A DNA stretch of 64,000 bases from Avibacterium avium (GCF_900454535.1 NZ_UGSP01000001.1:42501-106500); one strand, 5' to 3'. Shown: positions 9,575 through 19,808, counted from the first letter of the stretch. Program-made: numbers and translations. Notes: generated by a model not told the origin, from the letters alone.

Positions 9575-9606
9575 AAAAAAATAACCGCACTTTAAAAGTG
9601 CGGTTA
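9575..9606 (-). terminator. Terminator of fba built from two inverted uptake signals
   Basis: AACCGCACTT and AAGTGCGGTT are exact inverted uptake signals only three bases apart. On the minus strand they are followed by ATTTTTTTTATATG, a good U tract, 20 bp after the fba stop. Confidence 0.85.
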
Positions 9607-9625
9607 AATATTTCAATATGTTTTC

Positions 9626-10705
9626 TTATAACACATCAACGCAATTTAAATCTTGGAAAGATTTTTCTAAGCGTTTAGACATTGATTCTTCAGATTTGCG
9701 TAACCAAACGCGTGGATCGTAGTATTTTTTGTTTGGTGCGTCTTCACCCTCTGGGTTACCAAGCTGACCTTGAAGATAAGCTTCGTTGGCTTTGTAGAAG
9801 TTTAAGATACCTTCCCAAGCTGCCCATTGTGTATCTGTATCGATGTTCATTTTCACTGCGCCGTAGCTGATTGCTTCACGGATTTCTTCAGTTGATGAAC
9901 CAGAACCGCCGTGGAAAACGAAATCTAATGATTTTGGTGGAAGACCACGTTCTTTAGAAACGAACTCTTGTGATGCGCCTAAGATTGATGGTTTTAATTT
10001 CACGTTACCTGGTTTGTAAACACCGTGTACGTTACCAAATGCCGCAGCAATGGTGAAACGTGGGCTAACTGGGTTAAGTTGGTCGTAAACGTAAAGCACG
10101 TCTTCAGGTTGAGTGTACAAACGAGATTCATCAACATCAGAGTTATCTACGCCGTCTTCTTCCCCACCAGTGATACCGATTTCAATTTCAAGGGTCATAC
10201 CCATTTTGCTCATACGCGCAAGGTATTCACGGCAGATCGCCATATTTTCTTCCATTGGCTCTTCAGAAAGGTCGATCATATGTGATGAGAAAAGTGGTTT
10301 GCCTGTTTCTGCGAAATGTTTTTCACCCGCTTCTAATAAGCCATCAATCCAAGGTAATAATTTTTTCGCTGCGTGGTCAGTGTGAAGAATTACTGGCACA
10401 CCGTATTCAGCAGCTAATTCGTGAACGTGTTTTGCCCCTGCAATGGCACCTAATACATCAGGACGCGCGCCGCTTGCTGGTTTAATGCCTTTACCCGCAT
10501 AGAATTGTGCACCACCGTTAGAGAACTGGATAATCACAGGCGCTTTAACGCGTGCTGCGGTTTCTAATACGGCATTAACAGAGTCTGTCCCCACGCAGTT
10601 TACTGCTGGGATTGCGAAATTGTGTTCTTTTGCATAGTTGAAAACTTTTTGTACATCATCGCCAGTTAATACGCCCGGTTTTACAATGTCTAATAATTTT
10701 GCCAT
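9626..10705 (-). CDS. fba: Class II fructose-bisphosphate aldolase
   Basis: Zinc-dependent aldolase that interconverts fructose 1,6-bisphosphate with glyceraldehyde 3-phosphate and dihydroxyacetone phosphate in glycolysis and gluconeogenesis. It shows the class II signatures: the metal and catalytic segment VPVILHTDHAAKK near residue 105, the acidic E-I-G-I-T-G-G-E-E region near residue 175, and F-H-G-G-S-G near residue 265. Length 359 equals the E. coli enzyme. It is transcribed downstream of pgk, 81 bp away, with a hairpin between them. Confidence 0.97.
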   Translation of the reverse strand: MAKLLDIVKPGVLTGDDVQKVFNYAKEHNFAIPAVNCVGTDSVNAVLETAARVKAPVIIQFSNGGAQFYAGKGIKPASGARPDVLGAIAGAKHVHELAAEYGVPVILHTDHAAKKLLPWIDGLLEAGEKHFAETGKPLFSSHMIDLSEEPMEENMAICREYLARMSKMGMTLEIEIGITGGEEDGVDNSDVDESRLYTQPEDVLYVYDQLNPVSPRFTIAAAFGNVHGVYKPGNVKLKPSILGASQEFVSKERGLPPKSLDFVFHGGSGSSTEEIREAISYGAVKMNIDTDTQWAAWEGILNFYKANEAYLQGQLGNPEGEDAPNKKYYDPRVWLRKSEESMSKRLEKSFQDLNCVDVL

Positions 10706-10748
10706 TTTTCTGTTTCCTATTTAGTGAATAGTGGTTTTTAATATGAAA

Positions 10749-10774
10749 AGGGCGTACTGCATTCGCCACGCCCT
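10749..10774 (-). terminator. Hairpin between pgk and fba
   Basis: On the minus strand AGGGCGT pairs with ACGCCCT across a 12-base loop, and TTTCATATT follows. The tail is only moderately U-rich, so it may be a partial terminator or an mRNA-stabilising stem between the two glycolytic genes. Confidence 0.5.
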
Positions 10775-10786
10775 AAAATCAATGAA

Positions 10787-11956
10787 TTAGTTTTTTGCAC
10801 GTTTTTCTAAGATTTCAACGGCTGGTAATACTTTGCCTTCTACGAATTCTAAGAACGCACCGCCACCAGTTGAAATGTAAGAAATTTTATCTTTGATGCC
10901 GAAAAGATCGATCGCTGCAAGGGTATCACCGCCGCCTGCAATAGAGAACGCCCCGTTTTGGGTTGCTTCTACAATAGCATCAGCCACGACTTTTGTACCA
11001 TTACGGAAGTTAGGGAATTCAAACACGCCCACAGGCCCATTCCAAAGAATAGTTTTTGCGCTTCTAATGATTTTCGCTAATTCTTCTGCAGATTTTTCGC
11101 CAATATCGAAGATAGATTCATCGGCTTTAATGTCATCAACAGATTTTTCAATCGCTGGCGCAGTTTCAGAGAACTCTAAACCTACGCGAACATCTGTTGG
11201 CACTGGGATTTGTGTGGCTTTTGCTAAGCGTTGTGCTTCAGGGATTAAATCTGCTTCGTATAAAGATTTACCCACATCTTTGCCTTCTGCTGCGATGAAA
11301 GTATTTGCGATACCGCCGCCAACAATCAGTTGATCCGCCACTTTAGAGAGGGAATCTAACACGGTTAATTTGGTAGAAACTTTTGAACCACCCACAATGG
11401 CTAACATTGGGCGTTGTGGTTCTTTTAAGGCTTTGCCTAAGGCATCTAATTCCGCCGCTAATAATGGGCCTGCACAGGCGATTGGGGCAAATTCAGCCAC
11501 ACCATAGGTTGAGGCTTGCGCGCGGTGTGCCGTACCGAATGCGTCCATTACGAATACATCGCAAAGTGCGGCGTATTTTTTACCTAATTCTGGATCATTT
11601 TTCTTTTCGCCTTTGTTGATACGCACGTTTTCAAGTACCACGATTTCGCCATCGTTTACTTCTACGCCGTCTAAATAATCACGGGCTAAACGCACGTTAA
11701 AGCCTGCGTCTTTTAAATAATCAACCACAGGTTGGAGGGAATCTTCAGGTTTAAATTCGCCTTCGGTTGGGCGACCTAAGTGAGAGGTAACCATCACTTT
11801 CGCACCTTTTTCAAGGGCGAGTTTTAAGGTTGGAATGGTTGCTTGAATACGAGCATCAGACGTTACTTTGCCGTCTTTTACTGGCACATTCAGGTCTGCA
11901 CGAATAAATACGCGTTTACCTGCTAAATCTAGGTCGGTCATTTTAATTACTGACAT
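10787..11956 (-). CDS. pgk: Phosphoglycerate kinase
   Basis: Glycolytic enzyme that transfers phosphate from 1,3-bisphosphoglycerate to ADP. The N-terminal substrate domain carries [12 protein letters not shown] and the basic patch T-S-H-L-G-R-P. The C-terminal nucleotide domain carries GPVGVFEF and the late G-G-G-D-T and [13 protein letters not shown] motifs. Length 389 agrees with the family (386 in H. influenzae and E. coli). It is followed by fba in the same direction, as in many gamma-proteobacteria. Confidence 0.98.
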   Translation of the reverse strand: MSVIKMTDLDLAGKRVFIRADLNVPVKDGKVTSDARIQATIPTLKLALEKGAKVMVTSHLGRPTEGEFKPEDSLQPVVDYLKDAGFNVRLARDYLDGVEVNDGEIVVLENVRINKGEKKNDPELGKKYAALCDVFVMDAFGTAHRAQASTYGVAEFAPIACAGPLLAAELDALGKALKEPQRPMLAIVGGSKVSTKLTVLDSLSKVADQLIVGGGIANTFIAAEGKDVGKSLYEADLIPEAQRLAKATQIPVPTDVRVGLEFSETAPAIEKSVDDIKADESIFDIGEKSAEELAKIIRSAKTILWNGPVGVFEFPNFRNGTKVVADAIVEATQNGAFSIAGGGDTLAAIDLFGIKDKISYISTGGGAFLEFVEGKVLPAVEILEKRAKN

Positions 11957-12114
11957 AATTTACCCTCTTTATATAGTTTAAAAATAAATAGAACTGCTCG
12001 CATTATACCTAGTTCAAGCTAGATTGTAACTGCTTTAGATCAAATTATCCGCTGGATTTTTTTAATTCTCAGAAATAATAGATCTTTTAATACTTCAAAT
12101 CGAGCCAAATTCTT

Positions 12115-12855
12115 CTAGCGCGGACAATCCATCACTTGCCACTGCAAATCATAGCAAATAAATAATTCATTATGGCTTGCGCCCAAATACGCCCCTTTCA
12201 GCTGTGGGTTATGTTTTTTTAACCAAGCAAACAATTCTTTACGTGGTAAATTGCGATCAGGTAAATTCAAAGTGCGGTATAAATTTTGCTGTTTTTCAAA
12301 ATAAGCGTTGGCATTTTTGAAAGCGCAAGCGCCGTGCTTTTCCCATTCCCCTTGCAATAAATTCGCACTCGGGCTATCTGCAAGATAAGGCTTAATCACC
12401 GCAGGATCGACCATCGGCAAATCGCCCTGACAAAAACGCGGATGATCGCTGACCGAACGCGCATTGGCATTTTGCGGCCATAAGCCGTGGATCACCCAAC
12501 CATACTGCTGCGTGCCACATTGGCTCATTAAAGATTGCGGTAAGTTGCCGTTGTAACGTTCTTTTTGCGCTTGGCAAAATCCCGGCGACCAAGACAACGC
12601 CAGCATATAATAATCCACAGGTGCGCTTTTATTTTGTCCAATGGCGTCATCGCGCATAATGTAATCATAATTCTCGTCAAGCGGTGCTGGTGTATTTTGT
12701 TGTGTTGGTGTCTTTGCTTGATTTTGCTGAGATTGCGCCGTGGGTTCAGGTTGGTGTGTTTTTCCGCTAGGCTGAAAATAATTCCAAATCAATGCAATGC
12801 CTGCAATGATTAATGTGCCTAAAAAAGAAAGTCCTTTGTTGTTTTTCTTGCTCAT
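12115..12855 (-). CDS. Ribonuclease T2 family protein with N-terminal membrane anchor
   Basis: An RNase T2-type endoribonuclease (E. coli RNase I is a relative). Both active-site segments are seen: W-V-I-H-G-L-W-P-Q near residue 131 and E-W-E-K-H-G-A-C near residue 190, each with its catalytic histidine. A hydrophobic helix at about residues 8-25 and a Q/P/T-rich linker (about residues 28-58) precede the catalytic domain, so the enzyme should be exported to the periplasm, either anchored or cleaved. Length 246. It is a single gene between pgk and the divergent yfhL. Confidence 0.88.
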   Translation of the reverse strand: MSKKNNKGLSFLGTLIIAGIALIWNYFQPSGKTHQPEPTAQSQQNQAKTPTQQNTPAPLDENYDYIMRDDAIGQNKSAPVDYYMLALSWSPGFCQAQKERYNGNLPQSLMSQCGTQQYGWVIHGLWPQNANARSVSDHPRFCQGDLPMVDPAVIKPYLADSPSANLLQGEWEKHGACAFKNANAYFEKQQNLYRTLNLPDRNLPRKELFAWLKKHNPQLKGAYLGASHNELFICYDLQWQVMDCPR

Positions 12856-12913
12856 TTTGTTTTGCCTATTTAATTTTCCTTGCCGATTCTTTATAATCTC
12901 GCCCTTTCAATGA

Positions 12914-13189
<276 letters not shown>

Positions 13190-13193
13190 CGAT

Positions 13194-14240
13194 TTAAAGG
13201 GTTTTCTCCGCCCATTTTGCCAATAACACGCCCGCTACCACTGCAACATTCAAGCCCGCTTTCAGCGGATTGGCAAGGGATAAATTGACTACTTCATCGT
13301 GATTTTTTGCCAAATTTTCACCCGCACTTTCGCTTAAAACAAAGACCACTTTATCGCTCAATATCAGCTGAGCGAACGGCTTCGCTTGCTTGCTTTGGCT
13401 TAAATGCACAATTTGATAGCCTTTTTCACGCAATTTTTCTAACGCCTGTTCACTGCTGTCGGCAAGTAAAGTATGCACATATTCCGCACCGCCTTCTGCC
13501 ACACGCATTGCTGCAGCAGAATTTAACAAATCGGCTTCGCTTAACACTAAACCTTTCACGCCATAGACTGCACAAGTTCGCACGATCCCACCAATATTAT
13601 GTGCGTTATGCACATTATCGAGTAAGATCAACGCATCTTTTTCACGCGGAATATCCAAATAACCGCTCAACGTAAAATAACGTGGCTTTTTCACCAACAT
13701 ACAAATGCCGTTGTGATGCTCCGTGCCACTCACTAGCGCAAGCTCTTTGCTATCCACAACGTGATAGACTTTTTTATTCGCCGCCAAATAGCTAAATAAC
13801 TCGCCCACACGGTGTGCCATTTCCACGGTTGTCCACACACGAACAATGCTTTCAGGGCGCTCAGCAAATAAGGCAAGGCACGTATTTTCGCCATACACTT
13901 TCATTTCTTCTGCACGATTTTTCTTAATCTTTTCTGGTGCGCGTGGGGAAAGTGGGCCAGTTTTTTTCTGTTTTTCTTTCACGCCTGTGCATTTTATCAC
14001 CACTTTCACATTGGCTGTACCGCGCGCATTTCCCATTGTTAATTCTGTGCGTTGTTGCACTTTTTCCGCGGATTTTGTGGGTGTTCTTTCACGCGAGAAA
14101 GTGCGTTTGTCGTCCTTTTTGCCACGGGAAGAATGAGGGGAAAAGTGCGGCGCTTTTTTATCTTGTTTTTCGCCAGAATAGCGTTCATTGAAGCGTTTGG
14201 TGGAATCTGCTTGCTGGAAAGTCGGTTTTTTTGCGTTCAT
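13194..14240 (-). CDS. SpoU-family tRNA/rRNA methyltransferase (YfiF-like)
   Basis: A predicted RNA 2'-O-methyltransferase of the SPOUT class, like E. coli YfiF in length (348 residues) and layout. About 100 N-terminal residues are basic and low in complexity (rich in K, R, S, T) and likely bind RNA. A substrate-binding domain follows (about residues 110-185), then the SpoU fold starting LLDNVHNAHNIGGIVRTC. Motif 2 reads V-L-S-E-S-A-G-E-N-L and motif 3 L-K-A-G-L-N-V-A-V, both away from the usual G-S-E-G-x-G-L and S-L-N-V-S-V, so activity or substrate may differ from TrmH/RlmB. The gene contains several near-matches to the uptake signal. Confidence 0.8.
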   Translation of the reverse strand: MNAKKPTFQQADSTKRFNERYSGEKQDKKAPHFSPHSSRGKKDDKRTFSRERTPTKSAEKVQQRTELTMGNARGTANVKVVIKCTGVKEKQKKTGPLSPRAPEKIKKNRAEEMKVYGENTCLALFAERPESIVRVWTTVEMAHRVGELFSYLAANKKVYHVVDSKELALVSGTEHHNGICMLVKKPRYFTLSGYLDIPREKDALILLDNVHNAHNIGGIVRTCAVYGVKGLVLSEADLLNSAAAMRVAEGGAEYVHTLLADSSEQALEKLREKGYQIVHLSQSKQAKPFAQLILSDKVVFVLSESAGENLAKNHDEVVNLSLANPLKAGLNVAVVAGVLLAKWAEKTL

Positions 14241-14413
14241 TTTATGTTGCCAAATTGTGATAAAAATGGGAAAAGTGGGCGAATTTTCACCGCACTTTGT
14301 GAGAAATTGAATGCATTATAGCGAAAAAATATCTTTTTTCTACCAAGCCAAGAAGTAAATATTGTAAACTACAAGGCTGAAAAAATGGATTATCAAAATT
14401 AGAGTAAAAAATT

Positions 14414-15775
14414 ATGTTGATAAATAAAACGAAAAGGGCAGAAGAAAATTTGCAAGTTTTGCCGAGTTTGGCACTACAACCCTCGCAAATTGATTTTCTT
14501 CACCACCCTGCGGAATTTAAGCAACAAATTATCCAGCTTATTCGTGAAGCAAAAACACGCATTTATATCACCGCACTTTATTGGCAAAATGACGAAGCGG
14601 GGCAAGAAATTTTAAATGAAGTGTTTGCCACTAAAAGCCGTAATCCCGAGCTTGAAGTGAAAATTTTTGTCGATTGGCACCGCGCGCAGCGTAATTTGCT
14701 TGGCGCAGAAAAATCTGCCACCAACGCAGATTGGTACTGCGAACAACGTGCCATTCATCAATATGGTGAACACGCCCATTTGTTTTTCGGCGTGCCAGTG
14801 AACACGCGCGAAGTGTTTGGTGTGTTGCATATTAAAGGCTTTATTTTTGATGATACCTTGTTATATAGCGGAGCGAGCATTAATAATGTGTATTTGCAGC
14901 AAAATGAAAAATACCGCTACGACCGTTATCATAAAATCACCCATTCCGCCCTTGCGGATTCAATGGTGAATTTCCTACAACAGTATCTCCTGAGTAATCA
15001 AGCAGTGCTACCGTTGGATAATTCTGAACGTCCAAAAACCAAAGAAATTCGCCAGCATATTCGTGCTTTCCGTAAAGGCTTGGCAGCAGATGGGCAGTAT
15101 AAGTTTGTCAACGAAGAAAATTCTGGCTTAAAAATCACCCCACTTTTTGGCTTAGGCGGTGGTGCAAACCTGCTTAACCGTACGATTGAAGATCTTTTCC
15201 AAATCGTGCAAGAAAAATTGGTGATCTGTACGCCATATTTCAATTTTCCACGTCCATTACAACAAAAAATACGCCGTTTACTACAAAAAGGCAAACACAT
15301 TGAAATTATCGTGGGCGACAAAACCGCTAACGATTTTTACATTCCCCCTTCACAGCCGTTCAAAATGGCGGGCGCACTGCCTTATTTATATGAAAGCAAT
15401 CTTCGCCGTTTTAGCCAAAAGTTTGAAGCACAAATTACCCAAGGGCAATTGGTGATCCGCACTTGGAAAGACGGTGAGAACAGTTATCACCTCAAAGGGG
15501 TATGGGTGGACAATAGCCATATTTTATTAACAGGCAACAACCTAAATCCGCGTGCTTGGCGTTTAGATGCAGAAAATGGTTTGCTCATTCAAGACCCAGC
15601 CCAACAGCTGCAAGCCCAAGTGCAACAAGAGCTAGCCTGCATCCGCCAACACACCACCCAACTAAAACACTACACGAAACTGGACGAACTCTCACAATAC
15701 CCAGCCCCCGTGCAAAAACTACTAAAAAAATTCGCCCGTATCAAAGCGGATAAATTGGTGAAGATGATTTTGTAG
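14414..15775 (+). CDS. pssA: CDP-diacylglycerol--serine O-phosphatidyltransferase
   Basis: Makes phosphatidylserine, the precursor of phosphatidylethanolamine, at the inner face of the membrane. This is the gamma-proteobacterial type of the phospholipase D superfamily, with two H-x-K-x(4)-D motifs: HIKGFIFDDTLLYSGASINN near residue 140 and HLKGVWVDNSHILLTGNNLN near residue 360. Length 453 compares with 451 in E. coli. It has no transmembrane helix, as expected for this type. It is monocistronic, with a hairpin downstream. Confidence 0.95.
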   Translation: MLINKTKRAEENLQVLPSLALQPSQIDFLHHPAEFKQQIIQLIREAKTRIYITALYWQNDEAGQEILNEVFATKSRNPELEVKIFVDWHRAQRNLLGAEKSATNADWYCEQRAIHQYGEHAHLFFGVPVNTREVFGVLHIKGFIFDDTLLYSGASINNVYLQQNEKYRYDRYHKITHSALADSMVNFLQQYLLSNQAVLPLDNSERPKTKEIRQHIRAFRKGLAADGQYKFVNEENSGLKITPLFGLGGGANLLNRTIEDLFQIVQEKLVICTPYFNFPRPLQQKIRRLLQKGKHIEIIVGDKTANDFYIPPSQPFKMAGALPYLYESNLRRFSQKFEAQITQGQLVIRTWKDGENSYHLKGVWVDNSHILLTGNNLNPRAWRLDAENGLLIQDPAQQLQAQVQQELACIRQHTTQLKHYTKLDELSQYPAPVQKLLKKFARIKADKLVKMIL

Positions 15776-15799
15776 CTAATTCCTTAATTTAGGGATTTA

Positions 15800-15821
15800 G
15801 GGATCTTAAAACTAAGATCCC
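15800..15821 (+). terminator. Weak terminator candidate after pssA
   Basis: GGGATCTTA pairs with TAAGATCCC around the loop AAAC, 25 bp after the pssA stop. The tail CCTAATATTTCCTT is poor in runs of T, so strength is uncertain. Confidence 0.45.
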
Positions 15822-15868
15822 CCTAATATTTCCTTCTTAGCTCAATTACCAATCATTCTTTTATCCAC

Positions 15869-16624
15869 CTATTTCAACAACCCCTGTTCTTCCAACTTCC
15901 CTAAGAAATAAGGCATTTGTACGCGCCACCAAGGCCAGTCGTGATCCACATCTGTTCCCCAGAAGTCAAACCAAGCGGGAATATCTTTGGCTTGGAAGGC
16001 TTGTTGTAAGCGTGCGGTGTCGGCGATGTGTTGTTCTTCCCAAGCGCCTTGCCCAACGGCTACTATGTAATGGTTTTGGCGGTAGCGCTCTAAAAACCAC
16101 GGATCGTTTTGATTCCATAAATAATCAATGGGGGAATTAAAATAGACTTCCGCGTTGCCGTGAAATTCTCCTGTGAAGAAACGCGCATCATACACGCCAC
16201 TTAAGGCGATGGCAGTATCAAAAAGATCAGGGTGACGTAAGGCGAAATTTATGGTGTGGAATGCGCCCATACTACAACCAGTGGCGATCATTGCACCTTG
16301 CCATTGGGACTCAAAGCGAATTAATGGCACTAATTCATTGATAATATAGCGATCATAAGCATTGTGAGCCTGTGCCATATCTTGCCCTGATTTGTAATCC
16401 GCGAGCCAAGATTCCTTATCAAAAGAATCAGGGGTGTAAAATTTGATTAAGCCGCGTTCAATGAAAGAACGGCAGGCATCAATCATTCCAAAATTGCCAT
16501 ATTCATTTTCATTTCCCCCCGATGAAGGAAAAACAATCACAGGTTTGCCACTGTGGCCATAGACATTAAAAGGCATTTCGCGGCCAAGTTCTCCGCTCCA
16601 ATGATGACGGCGTTCAAAAAACAT
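15869..16624 (-). CDS. Esterase of the esterase-D/PHB-depolymerase-like family
   Basis: A 251-residue alpha/beta hydrolase without a signal peptide. The nucleophile elbow is G-C-S-M-G near residue 118, the oxyanion side shows VIVFPSSGG near residue 30, and a late D-V-D-H-D-W supplies a candidate catalytic histidine. The start has a strong ribosome site (TAGGAGGAAA), and the gene begins 8 bp after the ATP-grasp gene, so the two are translated from one mRNA. The substrate is unknown; the pairing suggests it acts on, or releases, a small molecule connected with the ATP-grasp enzyme. Confidence 0.75.
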   Translation of the reverse strand: MFFERRHHWSGELGREMPFNVYGHSGKPVIVFPSSGGNENEYGNFGMIDACRSFIERGLIKFYTPDSFDKESWLADYKSGQDMAQAHNAYDRYIINELVPLIRFESQWQGAMIATGCSMGAFHTINFALRHPDLFDTAIALSGVYDARFFTGEFHGNAEVYFNSPIDYLWNQNDPWFLERYRQNHYIVAVGQGAWEEQHIADTARLQQAFQAKDIPAWFDFWGTDVDHDWPWWRVQMPYFLGKLEEQGLLK

Positions 16625-16632
16625 TTTTCCTC

Positions 16633-17811
16633 CTATTGTTTTTGATGGGCAAATTGAATAATTTCACGCATTTGTTCAAGGCTTGGCGTGCGCGCCAATA
16701 TTCCTTCTTCCCCCATAATTTTGGCAAATACGCCCGGCACTTGCTGTACGCTAATGATATTGTGTGGGAATTTTTCGCACACTTCAGCAATGGAATGAGC
16801 ATAATGCTGATTTGCCTTGCGAGAGATATACACCACATTCCAAGGGTGCGAAATTTGCGCGTGGAATTGGTTGTCTTTCACAATATGCGCATATTCATTG
16901 AATACATCGAAATCATTGGCATAATTCCACATATCAATGGTTAAACCACCTGGTGGGCGACAATTCACTTCTAATGGTAATAATTCGTTGGTTTTCTTCA
17001 CACGGAAAAACTCGAAATGAAAGAACCGCTCTTTCACATTAAAGGCTTTGACGCATTTTTGACCAAGTTCCACCAATTTTGGCGAAATTTCACGGGGAAC
17101 GTAATAGAACATATCGCCGTCTTTTTCTACGGTATCCAGCACCGCTTCGGAATATTCAAGGCTGGAATAAAACACAATATTGCCATCGCGATCCGTTAAG
17201 CCGTCAAAGGTAACAATATCGCCGTCAATAAATTCTTCCATAATGTATTCCACGTTGGGATTTTTATGGCTGAAGAAGTTTTCCAATTCTTGTGCATTTT
17301 TAATCTTATAAGTATCGCTCGCGCCTACGCCAGAATTGGGTTTGATAATCACGGGATAATGCAATTCGTGCGCTAATTTTCTGGCATCTTCATCGCTTTC
17401 AAATACACGTCCTTTCGCCACTTTTAAGCCTGTTTGGCGGAAAATTTCTTTCATTTTTGATTTGGTTTTAATGGATTTCATATCGTCATTTTTATAACCA
17501 AATACATTGAAATCCGTGCGAAGTTTCGCATCTAGCTCAAGCCAATATTCATTGTGCGATTCAATGCGATCAATACGCCCATATTTATGCGCAAAATAGC
17601 CCAGCGCGCGATAAACCTGATCATAATCTTCCATATTATCCACCCGATAATATTCCGTCAGCGCATTGCGCAGATTTTCACTTAGTTGCTCATAAGGCGT
17701 GTCGGCAATGCCTAAGGTGTTGAACCCATTTTCCCGCAAACGCACGGCAAAGGTTTCAAAATTGGTTGGGAAATGGGGTGAAATCATCACAAAGTTTAGT
17801 GGTCTTGACAT
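16633..17811 (-). CDS. ATP-grasp enzyme of unknown substrate
   Basis: A 392-residue ATP-grasp ligase. Parts in order: an N-terminal alpha/beta domain (NFVMISPHFPTNFETFA), the lysine-bearing ATP-binding segment YPVIIKPNSGVGASDTY near residues 150-166, the E-E-F-I-D-G-D loop, and the metal-binding end F-H-F-E-F-F and P-L-E-V-N-C-R-P-P-G-G near residues 270-290. Such enzymes join a carboxylate to an amine or thiol through an acyl phosphate. I cannot name the product. It is the first gene of a two-gene unit with the esterase. Confidence 0.78.
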   Translation of the reverse strand: MSRPLNFVMISPHFPTNFETFAVRLRENGFNTLGIADTPYEQLSENLRNALTEYYRVDNMEDYDQVYRALGYFAHKYGRIDRIESHNEYWLELDAKLRTDFNVFGYKNDDMKSIKTKSKMKEIFRQTGLKVAKGRVFESDEDARKLAHELHYPVIIKPNSGVGASDTYKIKNAQELENFFSHKNPNVEYIMEEFIDGDIVTFDGLTDRDGNIVFYSSLEYSEAVLDTVEKDGDMFYYVPREISPKLVELGQKCVKAFNVKERFFHFEFFRVKKTNELLPLEVNCRPPGGLTIDMWNYANDFDVFNEYAHIVKDNQFHAQISHPWNVVYISRKANQHYAHSIAEVCEKFPHNIISVQQVPGVFAKIMGEEGILARTPSLEQMREIIQFAHQKQ

Positions 17812-17902
17812 AGACTATCCCTCAATCTAAAAAATAACGAAAACGATTGCATTATACCCAAAATAATCGGCATAAATCGATCTATTTTCAAACAAAGTAC
17901 GG

Positions 17903-19747
17903 TTATTTTTCGTTAGATAATTTAAGCGGTTGGCTGTTTTTTGTGCTGAGCGATTTATGCTCTTGGATAATATGCAGGAATGCCTGTCCGAAGCGCTCTA
18001 ATTTGGTTGCACCCACGCCGTTGATTTGTAGCAGTTCCCGTTTGTTGGTGGGTTGATATTGTGCCATTTCTTGCAGGGTGGCATCGTTGAATACGATGTA
18101 AGGCGGAATGTTTTCTTTGTCGGCGATTTGTTTGCGTAAGAAACGCAGGCGGGCAAAGAGATCTTTGTCGTAATTTTGCACCGCACTTTTTTGTGAGCTT
18201 TGTGCTGTCATAATGGAAGAAACCCTTGGCATTGCCAGCTCTAAAGGCTGTTCACCACGCAAAATTGGGCGCGCATTTTCCGTCAGCTGTAACACCGAAT
18301 GAAATTGATTCATCACTTGTTGCACAAGCCCAAGATGAATCAGCTGGCGGATCACGGACTGCCAATATTCTTTGCTTTTGTCTTTGCCAATGCCGTACAC
18401 GCTGAGCTGATCGTGCTGGTTATCTTTAATTTTTTGATTTTGCATTCCGCGCAGCACGCCGATCACATAATGCACGCCGAACATTTGCCCCACGCGATAA
18501 ATGGTGGACATCACTTTCTGCGCGTCAATTAAGCCGTCATATTTTTTCGGCGGATCAAGGCAAATATCGCAGTTTCCGCACGGCGCTTGGCGATGTTCGC
18601 CAAAATAATTCAGCAAGACTAAACGGCGGCAAGTTTGACTTTCGGCAAATTCGCCGATGGCTTCTAATTTATGCTGTTCAATTTGGCGCTGCGGGCTTTC
18701 TGGTTTTTCCAGCAGCATTTTTTGTAACCACGCATAATCGGCAGGTTCGTAAAATAGCACCGCTTCGGCAGGCAAGTCATCACGCCCTGCGCGTCCTGTT
18801 TCTTGGTAATACGCCTCGATACTGCGTGGCAAATCAAAATGCGCCACAAATCGCACGTTGGATTTGTTAATTCCCATTCCAAAGGCAACGGTTGCCACCA
18901 CCACTTGCACATTATCACGCTGAAAGGCACGCTGCACTTGCTCGCGTTGGCTGGCTTCCATTCCTGCGTGATAGGCTTGCGCAGCCACGCCTTTTTTGCG
19001 CAAACTTTCTGCCAAGCGTTCCACCTTGTTGCGACTGTTGCAATAAACGATACCACTTTTGCCCTTCTGCCCTAGCACAAATTGGCATAGCTGCTCCATT
19101 GGTTTAAATTTTTCTACCAAGGTATAGCGAATATTTGGGCGATCAAAACTGCCGATGTAAATGTGTGGATTATCCAGTTGCAAATGGTGCAGAATATCTT
19201 GCCTCGTGGCACTGTCTGCGGTGGCGGTGAGTGCCATTATCGGAGCATTAGGAAAACAGCGTTTCAGCCCGCCTAGCTGGGTGTATTCAGGGCGGAAATC
19301 GTGTCCCCATTGGGAAATACAATGGGCTTCGTCAATGGCGATGAAGCTCACTTGGCAATGGGAAATAAATTGGAAAAAACTGGTGGTCATCGCCTTTTCA
19401 GGGGAGATATAAAGCAATTTAAGCTGCCCTGAAATGGCTTTATTTTGCACGATTTGCTGTTGCTCAAAGGTTTGTGTGGAATTGAGATAATCCACCGCGA
19501 TGCCATTTGCCAAGAGCTGATCCACTTGGTCTTTCATTAACGAAATCAGTGGCGAAATAACGAGGGTTAAGCCCGAAAAACAAAGTGCAGGGATTTGATA
19601 GCAAAGGGATTTGCCGTTTCCCGTTGCCATAATCACGAGGCTATCTTGGTGTGAAAGGGCAGCGTTGATCACTTCTCCTTGTCCATTGCGGAAAGATTGG
19701 TAACCAAAAACCTCGTTCAAAACCTTAAGTGCGGTGTTTTTTTCCAT
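17903..19747 (-). CDS. recQ: ATP-dependent DNA helicase RecQ
   Basis: 3'-5' DNA helicase of recombination and replication-fork repair. The helicase core begins with Walker A A-T-G-N-G-K-S near residue 42 and the D-E-A-H box near residue 137, with motif VI Q-E-T-G-R-A-G-R-D near residue 320. The RecQ-Ct zinc site follows (C-R-R-L-V-L-L-N-Y-F-G and C-G-N-C-D-I-C), then the winged helix and a C-terminal HRDC domain near residues 510-590. Length 614 against 609 in E. coli. It starts with ATG at 19747 and lies upstream of nothing else in its direction. Confidence 0.97.
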   Translation of the reverse strand: MEKNTALKVLNEVFGYQSFRNGQGEVINAALSHQDSLVIMATGNGKSLCYQIPALCFSGLTLVISPLISLMKDQVDQLLANGIAVDYLNSTQTFEQQQIVQNKAISGQLKLLYISPEKAMTTSFFQFISHCQVSFIAIDEAHCISQWGHDFRPEYTQLGGLKRCFPNAPIMALTATADSATRQDILHHLQLDNPHIYIGSFDRPNIRYTLVEKFKPMEQLCQFVLGQKGKSGIVYCNSRNKVERLAESLRKKGVAAQAYHAGMEASQREQVQRAFQRDNVQVVVATVAFGMGINKSNVRFVAHFDLPRSIEAYYQETGRAGRDDLPAEAVLFYEPADYAWLQKMLLEKPESPQRQIEQHKLEAIGEFAESQTCRRLVLLNYFGEHRQAPCGNCDICLDPPKKYDGLIDAQKVMSTIYRVGQMFGVHYVIGVLRGMQNQKIKDNQHDQLSVYGIGKDKSKEYWQSVIRQLIHLGLVQQVMNQFHSVLQLTENARPILRGEQPLELAMPRVSSIMTAQSSQKSAVQNYDKDLFARLRFLRKQIADKENIPPYIVFNDATLQEMAQYQPTNKRELLQINGVGATKLERFGQAFLHIIQEHKSLSTKNSQPLKLSNEK

Positions 19748-19808
19748 TATTTTTTGCGAAAAATTGGTTAAAAACGCACCGCACTTTGTTTATTTATGAA
19801 ATGAGCCA

